DNA of 64,000 bases from a bacterium EF100-94H03 bin56 (GCA_002238685.1 MPMV01000006.1:79663-143662); one strand, 5' to 3'; shown: positions 16,234-25,494, numbered from the stretch's first letter. Program-made: numbers and translations. The notes: generated from the sequence alone by a model not told the origin.

Positions 16234-17234
16234 TGTTGTCGACGTCCCCGGATGCGAGGATCGACGAGCGCATAGGCGATGTCGACCAGCATGTTGCAGG
16301 TCACAATGACCCCGGAGAAGAGAAGGACGGCGCTCTGGGTCACTCCGTAGTCCCGGTTGAGAAGCGCATTCCAGGTATAGAGTCCGACTCCGGGAACCGT
16401 GAACAGGATCTCGACAATCACCGCGCCCCCCAACAGGAGGCTCAGATAGATGGTGGCAACCGTCATGACGGGCAGTGATGCGTTGCGCAGAACATGTCTG
16501 CGCACGATGGAAGCCGGATCGTCCCCGCGGGCCACCGCACCCGTGATGTAACCCTCGGTCATAACAGTGAGGACCGACTCCCGCGTCGTACGCAGGATGA
16601 GCGCAATCCCGAAAACGCTCAAGGTGGAGGCGGGAAGGATCATGGCTCGAAGGTTCGCCAGGGGATCCTCGAAGAAGGGCACGTAACCACCCACGGTAAG
16701 ACCCAGTGACCACACCGAGAAGATGTAAACGAGGGCGACGCCGAGAACGAAGTCCGGTGTGCTTGCGCCGAGCGCACCCACCAGACGACCGCAGGTTCTC
16801 ACGCTCGTTGAACTGTCCGCCAGTCCCGCCGCGACCCCGAGGGGCAGCCCGACGCAAAGAGCGGTGATGACGGCCATCGCCGTGAGCTGCACAGTTGCCC
16901 CGAGGCGGCGCAGGATTTCGTCCGCGATCGGAATCCGGGTGATCATCGAGATGCCGAAGTCTCCATGGAGAACCGCCACGAGCCACGAGAGGAACTGTTC
17001 AGGCAGGGACCGGTCGAGGCCGAATTGCTCGGTGATGACGGCCCGTGCCTCTTCGGTCTGGATTGGTCCGAGAATGATCATCTCGAAGCCGCCCGGGAGC
17101 ATGCGCATTGCGACGAAGACGATCAGCGACACGCTCAGCATTGTCAGCAGGGCCATGCCCATCCGGGCGGCGATGTGGAGCAGCAGGCGCAACTCTCTAC
17201 TCTCCGATGGCCAGGGCAGGCCCGGCACTCTCAA
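16230..17234 (-). CDS. Dipeptide/oligopeptide ABC permease, DppB-like
   Basis: This 334-residue inner-membrane permease has the DppB hallmarks: an N-terminal hydrophobic segment followed by GPIQTEEARAVITEQFGLDR, the loop FGISMITRIPIADEI, an EAA-like region ARGDDPASIVRRHVLRNASLP, and the C-terminal FTVPGVGLYTWNALLNRDY. No ATG lies near the N-terminus. TTG 17234 or GTG 17228 is likely, and the first ATG (17162) would cut into the first membrane segment. It is cotranscribed with the binding protein 91 bases upstream. Confidence 0.86.
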   Translation of the reverse strand: MRVPGLPWPSESRELRLLLHIAARMGMALLTMLSVSLIVFVAMRMLPGGFEMIILGPIQTEEARAVITEQFGLDRSLPEQFLSWLVAVLHGDFGISMITRIPIADEILRRLGATVQLTAMAVITALCVGLPLGVAAGLADSSTSVRTCGRLVGALGASTPDFVLGVALVYIFSVWSLGLTVGGYVPFFEDPLANLRAMILPASTLSVFGIALILRTTRESVLTVMTEGYITGAVARGDDPASIVRRHVLRNASLPVMTVATIYLSLLLGGAVIVEILFTVPGVGLYTWNALLNRDYGVTQSAVLLFSGVIVTCNMLVDIAYALVDPRIRGRRQQ

Positions 17235-17325
17235 GGGGATTCATTGCGCCGGCGTCGCCGATTCGACGTCCGAACCAGGTAGAAAGCGAGAAACCAGGGG
17301 CGTCCCGCGCTCAAGGCTGGACCGA

Positions 17326-18888
17326 TCAGTCGAGGCGCGAGAACTCCTCGGCATACTTGAGATTGTCGAAGGTGCTCTCGTTGCGGCCGATGCGCGCCTC
17401 TATCAGATCAGAACGCAAGGCGACGTAATCCGGCTTGTTGACGAGTGCCAGCACATTGGAGTTCTCGTTGATGACACTGCACACTTCGGCGAGCGCATCG
17501 TTTCGCTCTTCTCCCTCGGGCAGCATGCGCGTCCTTGCCACCAGCGCATCGAGACGATCGTCCGTGATGGTGTAGCCGTGGGCCCAGCCCGCCGCACCGG
17601 CTTGGGTCCACCAGAAGAGCACGATGGCAGGATCGGTGTAACCGGCGAACCAGGACACCGCGAGGTCGAAATCGGTATCCTCGGCGAACACCCGGGCGTA
17701 CCACTCGGCAGCTGGAATCTGCTCCACAAACGCATCGAAACCCGCCTCATTGAGGTTCGCCTGCACGACCTGGGCGATCAGCGGATAGATCATCAGGGTC
17801 GAGGACCCGATAACGCCGACCCTGGCTCCGGTTGCGCCTGCTTCCTCGAGAAGAGCCCGCGCCTTCGCGAGACGCTCGTCGCGCGGCATGACGTAGAAGG
17901 GGTCATCACGGCAAGCCTCGTAACCGAGTCCCGCCGGAACCGGATAGTCAACGATGGCTTGACCGCCGAACACGATGTTGGAGATGGCCTCGCGATCGAG
18001 CGCGTAATGGGCAGCCTGACGCACTCGCAGATCGGTGAAGGGAGAACCCTCTTCGATGGCGCTGACGTCAAGGCGGAAGTAGTTGGTCGTATTCTGCACC
18101 ACGACCTCGACTCCGGGCACATCGGCAAGCAGCAGGGGCGTATCGGGGTTGGCGAACGTGGCGATGTCGACACGGCCGTCGCGCAGTGCAGCAATACGGG
18201 CGCTGTCGTCAGGCAGGATGCGAATGACAAGTTCGTCAATCAGGGGATGACCGGCACGGTGATAGTGCGGATTGCGTGTCAGTGTCCATGACTCGTCCTG
18301 CAGGTGTTCGGCCACCATGAAGGGCCCGGAACCCAGGATATCGACGGCAGGATCGAAGGTGCCGGCCTCGAACTCCGTCATCGGCAGGATGGAATAGGGA
18401 GTGAGCGGCAGGACCTTGAGAAACACCGGGTTCGGTAGGGCAAGATCAAAGCGAACAGTGTGGTCGTCTTCCGCTTCGATCGCCTCGAATTCACCGAGCT
18501 GCTTGCCCCAAACACCGCCCGACTCGGGATTGGTCAGGCGCTGGAAATTGGCGACCACGTCGTGCGAGGTGACAGCACGACCGTTGGAGAAGGTGGCGTC
18601 TGGATTCAGGTGAAAGCGATAGGAGGTAGCAGAGACCTCTTCCCAGGACAGGGCGAGGCCGGGGGCGAGGCCGAAATCGTCGTCGGTGCTCAGAAGCTGA
18701 TCGTAGACGAGGTGAAAGAAGCTCCAGGACGCACCGTCTCCGGACACATGGGGATCGAAGGAGATGACCTCGGTCGGTTTTCCCCAGGCGATGCTGCCGC
18801 CGGAACCGGCCTGAGCAGCACCCACGAGAACAAGGCTGCCGGTGACAAGGGTCGCCGCAATCAGGTTCACAAAGCGCCAGATAGCCAT
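17326..18888 (-). CDS. Solute-binding protein family 5, DppA/OppA-like
   Basis: A 520-residue periplasmic binding protein for peptides or peptide-like compounds. ATG 18888 gives a signal peptide (MAIWRFVNLIAATL... ending near VGAAQAG) and follows GAGGTG. A further upstream start is possible but would bury the signal sequence. Family features include the early FDPHVSGD segment, TFSNGRAVTSHDVVANFQRL, and the repeated lobe with LRVRQAAHYALDRE. Lying directly behind the amidase gene, it may bind an amide-containing solute. Confidence 0.9.
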   Translation of the reverse strand: MAIWRFVNLIAATLVTGSLVLVGAAQAGSGGSIAWGKPTEVISFDPHVSGDGASWSFFHLVYDQLLSTDDDFGLAPGLALSWEEVSATSYRFHLNPDATFSNGRAVTSHDVVANFQRLTNPESGGVWGKQLGEFEAIEAEDDHTVRFDLALPNPVFLKVLPLTPYSILPMTEFEAGTFDPAVDILGSGPFMVAEHLQDESWTLTRNPHYHRAGHPLIDELVIRILPDDSARIAALRDGRVDIATFANPDTPLLLADVPGVEVVVQNTTNYFRLDVSAIEEGSPFTDLRVRQAAHYALDREAISNIVFGGQAIVDYPVPAGLGYEACRDDPFYVMPRDERLAKARALLEEAGATGARVGVIGSSTLMIYPLIAQVVQANLNEAGFDAFVEQIPAAEWYARVFAEDTDFDLAVSWFAGYTDPAIVLFWWTQAGAAGWAHGYTITDDRLDALVARTRMLPEGEERNDALAEVCSVINENSNVLALVNKPDYVALRSDLIEARIGRNESTFDNLKYAEEFSRLD

Positions 18889-18953
18889 GACAGTGACACC
18901 TCGACGGTCGCTGAATTCAAGCGTGACACGCTCCACCAAGTGCGTCAACGCGT

Positions 18954-20405
18954 TCAACATCGCAGGTTCGGATCACGAAAATCAGGCATTGGCGTCTTCC
19001 CTGGACGCAGCCAGGGGAAGGCCGCCTCGTAGGCGAGAGCAGCCCGGAACACGGATACGTCGTCAAAGGGTCGCCCGACCAGCTGGACTCCGGTTGGAAC
19101 ACCGTTGGCGGCAACGCCCGAAGGCACGCTCGCCACCGGGAGCTGACCCAGTGAGTTGAAGGGATAGGTGAGGCACCAGCCCACGTAGGGCTCAACCCTT
19201 TGTCCCTCGATCACTACCTCGTCGTCGAATATCGAATGATCGGCTGGCACCGAAGGCAGGGCCAGCGTCGGGCACAGGAGCAGGTTGTGGCGCGACAGTA
19301 TCGGTGAGAGCTTCATCCACATCGCTGCACGGATCGGCCGCCCATCGAGCAGGTCGTCGATCGTGAACGTCCGGCCCTCTTCCACATCCCGAACACTGTC
19401 CTTCAGCAACTCGTGGCGCCAGCGCGGCAGGTAGGGCCCCAACATGTGAGCAACCAGGGTCTTGCTGCGCACCTCCCACGCCCGGAAGGTCTCGGCAGTC
19501 CAGCCGAGATCGACGTCTTCTACCGTGCAGCCCAGATCGCGGAACACCTGTGCTGCATGACGGGTGGCTCGCCGCACGTCAGGGTCGACTCGCTTGTAGC
19601 CGAGATCCATCGACACGGCGATCTTCCATCCCTTGATGGAACCAGCCTGGTGCGGCACCACCACGCGCTCGCGCAGGGTGGTGAGATCGTGGGGATGCAG
19701 GCCCGACATGACATTCTGCATCAGGGCGCTGTCGGCGACGCTGCGCGACATCGGTCCGTAGTGAAGATAGCTCTCGAACACCCCTCCCCGGTCCTGTGGA
19801 TTGCGTCCGAAGGGGGGCTTGTAACCGAAGACCCCACAAGCAGAGGCCGGAATGCGAAGCGAGCCTCCGAAGTCGGAACCATCCGCAATCGGCGTCAATC
19901 CAGCGGCGAGCGCGGCGCCTGAACCGCCCGAGGAACCGCCGGAACTCATCGCGAGATTCCAGGGATTGCGTGTGACCCCCCACAGGGCACCGGTGCACAC
20001 CGTGGGGATGCCAAGTTCGGAGCTGGTGGAGCGCGCGAGGGGGATGGCCCCGGCACGCAGCAGGCGCTCGACTGTAGGCAGGGTATCGGTGGCAACGTCC
20101 TGGGCGAAGATTCGACAGCTCTGCGGATTGAGTTCGCCCTTGATCGGATGCAGGTCCTTGATCATGACCGGCACGCCTTCCAGTCGGCGCAGCCTTGCGC
20201 CCGGCCTCGCGTATCGTTCTTCAGCCTTGCGAGCCAGCTTCAGCGCGCGTTCATGGTAGAGGATGGTGGTGGCGTTGATGCGTGCTCCAACCTCCTCATG
20301 TCGGACGATCAACGCCTCGACAAGTTCGACCGGAGAGAGTGTGCGTGCCCTGAAACGCTCGAGCGCCTCATGAGCCGACAGATAGCACAGTTCCGATGTG
20401 GTCAT
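18954..20405 (-). CDS. Amidase signature family hydrolase
   Basis: A 483-residue amidase that hydrolyses a C-N amide bond with a Ser-cisSer-Lys triad: Lys83 (VMIKDLHP), the cis-serine in the GGSSGGSG segment (about 158), and the nucleophile Ser182 in DFGGSLRIPAS. The start at 20405 follows GGGAGGG. It heads the operon that continues with the Dpp-type importer, so the imported molecule probably carries the scissile amide. It does not look like a GatA subunit, since no GatB/C genes are nearby. Confidence 0.9.
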   Translation of the reverse strand: MTTSELCYLSAHEALERFRARTLSPVELVEALIVRHEEVGARINATTILYHERALKLARKAEERYARPGARLRRLEGVPVMIKDLHPIKGELNPQSCRIFAQDVATDTLPTVERLLRAGAIPLARSTSSELGIPTVCTGALWGVTRNPWNLAMSSGGSSGGSGAALAAGLTPIADGSDFGGSLRIPASACGVFGYKPPFGRNPQDRGGVFESYLHYGPMSRSVADSALMQNVMSGLHPHDLTTLRERVVVPHQAGSIKGWKIAVSMDLGYKRVDPDVRRATRHAAQVFRDLGCTVEDVDLGWTAETFRAWEVRSKTLVAHMLGPYLPRWRHELLKDSVRDVEEGRTFTIDDLLDGRPIRAAMWMKLSPILSRHNLLLCPTLALPSVPADHSIFDDEVVIEGQRVEPYVGWCLTYPFNSLGQLPVASVPSGVAANGVPTGVQLVGRPFDDVSVFRAALAYEAAFPWLRPGKTPMPDFRDPNLRC

Positions 20406-20595
20406 ACCCTCCCCCGCGGCGGTCTGACAGCATTGTGGTCCCGGCTCGAGCGGAAGAACAAGCGACGTCTCCAGTTGCGACGAGGATCGTCACGATGGTG
20501 GAAGCAACAGATCGCCGTGTACCTGGAAGAAGACTGATGGAACGCGCAAGCCAGCCTTGGCTGTCGCTCCGTCTCCTCCATACGTGAGCCCCGTT

Positions 20596-21522
20596 TCAGC
20601 GTTTTTCCATGCCGACCAGAGCTGTCTTCGCCTCTTCGAGCAGCCATTCCCTGAATGCCTGGATCGCTGTTTCGTCCGACCTCTTGCGGTGATGGACGAC
20701 ATGGGTCTGCGTCCCTGTGGGCAGGCGAAGATCGAAGGGTTCCACGAGCAGCCCGGACCGCAGATCGGCATCCACCAGCAACGGTGTCGTCAAGACCACC
20801 CCCTGGGCCTCCACGGCGGCCCTCAGGGCGTGACTGTGGACCGTGAAGCGCAGGCCCCGTGTCGTGTCGACACTCTTGACACCGGCCGCGTCGAGCCACT
20901 CCTCCCAGGTCGGCCAGTACCCCTTGCGGGTGGGCCAATCGAGGTGAATCAGCGTGTGATGAGCGAGGTCCCGGGGTTCGGCGATGGGATGCTCGCCGTG
21001 AATCAGGGAGTGATGGCAGACCGCAAAGACCTCTTCATCGAAGAGTCTTTCGGCGGCCAGCCCGGGATAGTCGCCGCCGCCCCACCTGATGCCGATGTCA
21101 AAGTCCTCGCGGTCGAAGTCGACGAGGCGGTCCGAAGCATCGATGAGAACATCGAGATGCGGACAGCGTTTGCGGAAACGGGCCAGTCGCGGCACCAGCC
21201 AGTTGCCGGCAAAGGTGGTCTCGGACGTGACCCGCAGGAGAGGCCCGGTCCCGGTATCGCGCATGCGGCGGACCGCTTCCGCCACGTGGTCGAATCCCCG
21301 GCGCAACTCCGCCATGCCGGCCAGCGCAGCCGGTGTCGGCATGACACCGCGCCCCTTGCGCTCGAGAAGTGTGACACCGAGATCCCGTTCGAGAAGGCGG
21401 ATCTGGTGACTGACCGCAGCCGGTGTCACATTGAGTTCAATGGCGGCCCGGGTGAGACTCAGATGCCTGCCAGCGGCGTCGAGCGCACGCAGGGCATTGA
21501 GAGAGGGCAGACGCTCATTCAT
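20596..21522 (-). CDS. LysR-family regulator, GcvA-like
   Basis: This 308-residue regulator has an N-terminal winged helix-turn-helix (about residues 5-63: LNALRALDAAGRHLSLTRAAIELNVTP is the recognition region) and a C-terminal effector domain typical of the GcvA group (FDIGIRWGGGDYPG). It lies 190 bases upstream of the amidase operon on the same strand and divergent from the DUF1127/permease pair. Either could be its target. A second ATG lies four bases downstream in another frame, but 21522 fits the family N-terminus. Confidence 0.9.
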   Translation of the reverse strand: MNERLPSLNALRALDAAGRHLSLTRAAIELNVTPAAVSHQIRLLERDLGVTLLERKGRGVMPTPAALAGMAELRRGFDHVAEAVRRMRDTGTGPLLRVTSETTFAGNWLVPRLARFRKRCPHLDVLIDASDRLVDFDREDFDIGIRWGGGDYPGLAAERLFDEEVFAVCHHSLIHGEHPIAEPRDLAHHTLIHLDWPTRKGYWPTWEEWLDAAGVKSVDTTRGLRFTVHSHALRAAVEAQGVVLTTPLLVDADLRSGLLVEPFDLRLPTGTQTHVVHHRKRSDETAIQAFREWLLEEAKTALVGMEKR

Positions 21523-21617
21523 TGAGATTTTCTTGATAGACGGCGCAACACATCTCGATTGAATTTGCCCTATTAAGACACAATATCAAGGTCACACCCC
21601 AGACCGGAGATCAAGAA

Positions 21618-21782
21618 ATGTTTGATCGCATCCGCAAATCCCTCATGCGTCGCCGAACCATCGATGAGATCAGGCGTCTCGACCACCACCTGCTTCGGGA
21701 TATCGGCCTCGACGGCCACGCCGACACACCCGACCGGGTCCTCCTGATGACACGCGGGCCTTTCGATCGCTACACTCGGTGA
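21618..21782 (+). CDS. DUF1127 small protein
   Basis: A 54-residue basic protein, MFDRIRKSLMRRRTIDEIRR and onward, with the family's RLDHHLLRDIGLD core. DUF1127 proteins are small arginine-rich proteins common in alphaproteobacteria, and some bind RNA or affect phosphate and carbon metabolism. The gene starts nine bases after GGAGATC and ends one base before the ATG of the permease gene, so the two are probably coupled. Confidence 0.8.
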   Translation: MFDRIRKSLMRRRTIDEIRRLDHHLLRDIGLDGHADTPDRVLLMTRGPFDRYTR

Positions 21783-21783
21783 C

Positions 21784-22833
21784 ATGACTGTCGCCACTGG
21801 CCAGGCATCGGCGCATCTTCGACGCATCGACAGGGTGTGGGCAGCAACCGCCCTCATCCTGCTGGCTGTCCTTGCGCTTGACAGGGACCTGTTCCTTGCC
21901 TCGCTGGAGTTCCTCGCCACCAGCTGGCTCTGGACCCTGCCCTTCGTCCTGGCCTCCGCCATGCTCGCGGCATCGATCGCCGCCACGGCTCTCGACCGCC
22001 CCCTTGGCGAGAGCCTGCGGCGGCGCGCCGGGGAAGCTGTGGTCATCGCCGGTGTCCTGGGCGCCCTGTCACCGTTTTGCTCTGTCAGCGTGGTGCCGCT
22101 GGTGGCCGGGCTGCTCGCCGCGGGCGTGCCACTGGCGCCCGTCATGGCGTTCTGGGTTGGCTCACCGCTGATCGACCCGGAGATGTTTGTTCTCACCGCG
22201 GGAATCATCGACCTTCCCTTCGCGCTCGTGCGCACGGGGACAGCGATCGTCGCCGGACTCCTCGCCGGCTTCGCGACACTTGCGCTCGCCCGCCTCGCCT
22301 GGGTCCGGTCCCCCCTCAAACCCCACGTGCCATTCGCGGAACTGGGCACGGTCTATGGCACAGGATGCAGTCTCGACACCGAGAGACCGGTCATGCTGGC
22401 TTTCTGGCGCGACCCGCAACGGTGGAACCGTTTCGTCGGTCAGGCCCGCGCCATCGGTCTATTCATGTTGAAGTGGCTGACCCTTGCATTCGTCATAGAG
22501 AGTCTGCTTCTCGCCTGGGTGCCGCCTGAAACCGCCGCCGGCGTTCTCGGTTCAGGCGCCTGGTGGACGGTGCCGGCGGCAGCATTCATCGGCATGCCCA
22601 CCTATCTCAACGGTTATGCTGCCGTGCCGGTCATAGACGGGTTGTTGCAGCTGGGCATGGAACCCGGCGCCGCGATTGCGTTTCTCATCGGCGGCGAGAT
22701 CACCAGCATACCCACAGCCATGGCCGTCTACGTCATCGTCCGCCACAAGGTGTTCGCACTCTACCTCGGGCTGGGTCTTGGCGCGGCCGTCCTCATGGGC
22801 TGGGGCGTTCAGGCCCTGACCGGCCTCGTCTGA
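21784..22833 (+). CDS. ArsP/YraQ-like permease (PF03773 type)
   Basis: A 349-residue polytopic membrane protein. The signature block is SPFCSVSVVPLVAGLLAAG followed by FWVGSPLIDPE, and a second half-repeat carries MPTYLNGYAAVP and GGEITSIPTA. Relatives export organoarsenicals or have unknown substrates. The usual ArsP cysteine pair (PFCSCS) is reduced to one cysteine here. It follows the DUF1127 gene by one base and converges with the DoxX gene, whose stop lies three bases away. Confidence 0.8.
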   Translation: MTVATGQASAHLRRIDRVWAATALILLAVLALDRDLFLASLEFLATSWLWTLPFVLASAMLAASIAATALDRPLGESLRRRAGEAVVIAGVLGALSPFCSVSVVPLVAGLLAAGVPLAPVMAFWVGSPLIDPEMFVLTAGIIDLPFALVRTGTAIVAGLLAGFATLALARLAWVRSPLKPHVPFAELGTVYGTGCSLDTERPVMLAFWRDPQRWNRFVGQARAIGLFMLKWLTLAFVIESLLLAWVPPETAAGVLGSGAWWTVPAAAFIGMPTYLNGYAAVPVIDGLLQLGMEPGAAIAFLIGGEITSIPTAMAVYVIVRHKVFALYLGLGLGAAVLMGWGVQALTGLV

Positions 22834-22836
22834 CCC

Positions 22837-23388
22837 TCAGAAACGACGGCGCAGGAAGAAGGCATCGACCGACAGCGGTCCCGCGCCTTTGGTCAGGGGA
22901 ATGAGAAGCAGCAGAATCCACAGGGCGCGTTGATCGAGAATCTTCGCATCGGGAACATTGTCGAACCAGGCTCCGATGGTCGTCGCCCCGGCACCGTGAC
23001 CGGCCACGTCAACGATGCTCATGACGACAATGAACCCGATCATCGCGAGAGCGGCGGAACGCGTGAAGAGTCCGATGACGATGAGCAGGGGCAGCAGGAA
23101 TTCCGCCCACATTCCCGCCACCACAACCAGCCAGGAGATCGCTCCGAGTTGCGAGGCATCGTAGCCCACGGCCTCGATCTGCACCGGCAGGATCTGGGCA
23201 TAGGCGCCGGTCGATGGCGAAACAATGCCCATGACACCCTCGCCGAGCTTGGTGGCGGCGGAAGTCCAGAAGAAGGTGGCCAGCGTGGCCAGGAAGACCA
23301 GACGCGCCAGTGTGGTGAGAACGGCGCCGCCGAGCAGGTCACCCAGCGGCCCGATGATCCGGTTTTCAAGGGAGTGCAGAGGGTTCAT
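22837..23388 (-). CDS. DoxX family membrane protein
   Basis: A 183-residue inner-membrane protein with about four transmembrane segments and a typical DoxX pattern (LARLVFLATLATFFWTSAATKL near residue 27, then LLPLLIVIGLFTRSAAL). DoxX proteins associate with quinone-linked or sulfur-oxidation functions and often accompany bufferin-type RiPP genes. Here the bufferin cluster is about 2.5 kb away on the same strand with a toxin-antitoxin in between, so a link is only suggestive. Confidence 0.8.
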   Translation of the reverse strand: MNPLHSLENRIIGPLGDLLGGAVLTTLARLVFLATLATFFWTSAATKLGEGVMGIVSPSTGAYAQILPVQIEAVGYDASQLGAISWLVVVAGMWAEFLLPLLIVIGLFTRSAALAMIGFIVVMSIVDVAGHGAGATTIGAWFDNVPDAKILDQRALWILLLLIPLTKGAGPLSVDAFFLRRRF

Positions 23389-23884
23389 GGCGTTGTCCCC
23401 GTTGCCTTGGCGTGGTCATTTCCGTGGCGACGATGATACGTGATTCCCCGGGCAGTGCGCCACCGCATGCCCCTGACAGGCCCAGCGCCATTCAACCGCA
23501 CGTGCTGACGGCGCCTGATCGAGGCCAAGTTGCCAAGTCCTGCCAGCACGCCAGTCGCCGACTTCCACGACTGGAATCCGGGCGGGCAAAGCGGGACCAG
23601 GCTCCGGGTCAGCCGACGGGGAAGTTCCTGCGCTGTCTCCGTCGGGTACATTCGAACGCCTACAGAGCCACTTCCGGCACTTTCCGTTCCAGCCGGTGGA
23701 CATCACGTGCCTGTCCGGGAGCATCGTCAAGAAAGTCCGGACCCGCTGCCAGCGGGACGAGGCGCGGGTCGACTTCAATCCGGAAGGTGGCCTTCTGGCG
23801 AAATTCGGCGATGCTACCGCATGCAACCGGGACAATCTCAGGCAGTTTCTGTCAAGCGCGGAAATCTGTTGACCAACTTCATAC
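23389..23884. other. Divergent intergenic region with an unassigned coding-like stretch
   Basis: About 500 bases lie between DoxX (minus) and HipB (plus). On the plus strand the frame that ends with TGA at 23870-23872 reads plausibly as protein from about 23651 (FERLQSHFRHFPFQPVD ... ARVDFNPEGGLLAKFG), but no start codon precedes it in frame. It may be a gene remnant. I do not recognise a family. Overlapping frames on the other strand look random. Confidence 0.35.
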
Positions 23885-23934
23885 TGTCTTATAGAATGCA
23901 CAATACACTTCTTTAATGTTTATCACATAAGACA
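23885..23934 (+). promoter_or_regulatory. Operator-like inverted repeat before hipBA
   Basis: TGTCTTAT at 23885-23892 is mirrored by ATAAGACA at 23927-23934, with 34 bases between, in an unusually AT-rich patch ending four bases before the hipB ATG. TATAGAAT just after the left arm resembles a -10 element. HipB-type antitoxins autoregulate by binding paired palindromic sites, so this is a good candidate operator, although the half-sites differ from the Escherichia coli ones. Confidence 0.6.
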
Positions 23935-23938
23935 ATAG

Positions 23939-24274
23939 ATGAAAACGCTGGCGACACATGCGCTTCCCAGAGCAGCCAGACAGGCCCTCGTCAAGTTGGG
24001 CGCGGACATCGCCGTCGCCCGCAAGAAGCGTCGCATCTCGACGGTCTCGATGGCGGAGCGCGCTTTCATCAGCCGCGGCACTCTCTACAGGCTCGAACGA
24101 GGCGATCCGTCGGTCTCGATCGGCATCTATGCAACCGTGTTGGCCATCCTGGGTATCGCCGACCGTCTCTCCCAGGTGGCCGACCGTCGAGACGATTCCC
24201 TCGGACTGGACATCGACGAGGATCGACTGCCCAGGAAGGTGCAACCACGCCGCCGCGCCCGGACCCCGTCATGA
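23939..24274 (+). CDS. HipB-like XRE-family antitoxin
   Basis: This 111-residue protein contains a helix-turn-helix of the XRE class at about residues 20-75 (LGADIAVARKKRRISTVSMAERAFISRGTLY region). It should bind DNA and neutralise the kinase encoded next. The downstream hipA start overlaps its stop by four bases (ATGA). The C-terminal arginine-rich tail is specific to this copy. The inverted repeat upstream is the likely autoregulatory site. Confidence 0.82.
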   Translation: MKTLATHALPRAARQALVKLGADIAVARKKRRISTVSMAERAFISRGTLYRLERGDPSVSIGIYATVLAILGIADRLSQVADRRDDSLGLDIDEDRLPRKVQPRRRARTPS

Positions 24275-25494
24275 CCGACACTGTCGAGGTCCATATCGAC
24301 CACAATGCCGAGACACGTCTCGTCGGCCGATGCCACTATATCGCCAGACGACACGGCCAAAGCTCGGTCTTCGAGTACGCCGACACGTGGCGCAGATCCT
24401 CCGGCGCGTTCGCCCTGGATCCGGCGAACCTGCCTCTGGAAAGTCAACAGATCTACACCTCCTCCGGCAGGTCCGCATTGCCTGGCGCGTTGCGCGACGC
24501 CGCCCCGGACCGCTGGGGCCGACAGCTGATACGACGTGCCGTTCGCAAGGCCGGAGAGCAGCGCACCCTCTCCGAGATCGACTATCTCCTCGCCATCAAC
24601 GACCGGACGAGAATAGGCGCGCTCCGATGCCGCCGGGAAGGCACTGAGACCTTCAACCAGAACATTGGCCGCTACCGCATTCCTCCTCTGGTCCGGCTAC
24701 CGGCGTTCCTCAACGCCGCCGATGCGATCCTGTCCAACACCGAAACCGCCGAAGACCTGAGACTTCTGCTGAACGAAGGTTCGCCTCTTGGTGGCGCCCG
24801 CCCCAAGTCCGCCGTCATCGACAATGACGGCCATCTGGCGATCGCAAAGTTTCCGAAGAACGATGACGATCGCAGCATCCCGCATGGCGAAGTGCTGGCG
24901 ATGACACTCGCCGCCGCCGCAGGCATCAACGTTGCTCGGGCAACGCTGCTGGACGTGGCCGGTCGGCCGGTGTCCCTGATCACACGGTTCGACCGCGATG
25001 GAGACCGAAGAATCCCGTTCGTTTCCGCCATGACCCTGCTCGGGCTCAACGACGGCGACGATGCGACCTACACGGATATCGCAGAGATCATCCGGATGTA
25101 TTCGAGCGCGCCAACCGAAGACCTGCATGAGTTGTGGAGGCGAATTGTCTTCAACGTGATGGTTGGCAACCTCGACGATCACCTGCGCAACCATGGCTTC
25201 CTCTATGATCGCGACAACACATGGCGCCTCTCTCCAGCCTATGACCTGAACCCGGTGCCACTGACCGAAAAGGCGCGGGAACTGACCACCTGGATATCGG
25301 AAGAAGGGCCGGACGCCGATCTGGATCTGGCCCGTGCCGCTGCACCGTACTTTGCGCTGGACGCGGCCCGCTCCAATGCCATCATCGAAGAAGTCGCAAC
25401 CGCATTGGACGGATGGCGACACATGGCGCGACAGCTTCGAATGAGCACATCGGACCTCGCTGCCTATGCGACAGCGATTGAAGGTGCGGCATAG
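24271..25494 (+). CDS. HipA-like serine/threonine kinase toxin
   Basis: This 407-residue protein has the two HipA parts: an N-terminal couple_hipA region and a C-terminal kinase-like domain. Visible kinase features are the GGARPK loop near residue 174, the catalytic segment NLDDHLRNHG near 299, and the metal-binding PAYDLNP near 321. HipA of Escherichia coli phosphorylates glutamyl-tRNA synthetase and induces growth arrest. Other HipA-type kinases have other targets, so the target here is not known. All key residues look intact, so the toxin should be active. Confidence 0.87.
   Translation: MTDTVEVHIDHNAETRLVGRCHYIARRHGQSSVFEYADTWRRSSGAFALDPANLPLESQQIYTSSGRSALPGALRDAAPDRWGRQLIRRAVRKAGEQRTLSEIDYLLAINDRTRIGALRCRREGTETFNQNIGRYRIPPLVRLPAFLNAADAILSNTETAEDLRLLLNEGSPLGGARPKSAVIDNDGHLAIAKFPKNDDDRSIPHGEVLAMTLAAAAGINVARATLLDVAGRPVSLITRFDRDGDRRIPFVSAMTLLGLNDGDDATYTDIAEIIRMYSSAPTEDLHELWRRIVFNVMVGNLDDHLRNHGFLYDRDNTWRLSPAYDLNPVPLTEKARELTTWISEEGPDADLDLARAAAPYFALDAARSNAIIEEVATALDGWRHMARQLRMSTSDLAAYATAIEGAA

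Noticed and set aside
22837..23388. DoxX gene as a member of the bufferin operon
   Set aside because: It is separated from the bufferin genes by about 2.5 kb holding oppositely oriented hipBA, so co-transcription is not possible.
23416..23901. A 161-codon minus-strand frame between DoxX and HipB
   Set aside because: Composition looks random, the upstream end lies in the HipB operator region, and no motif is recognisable.
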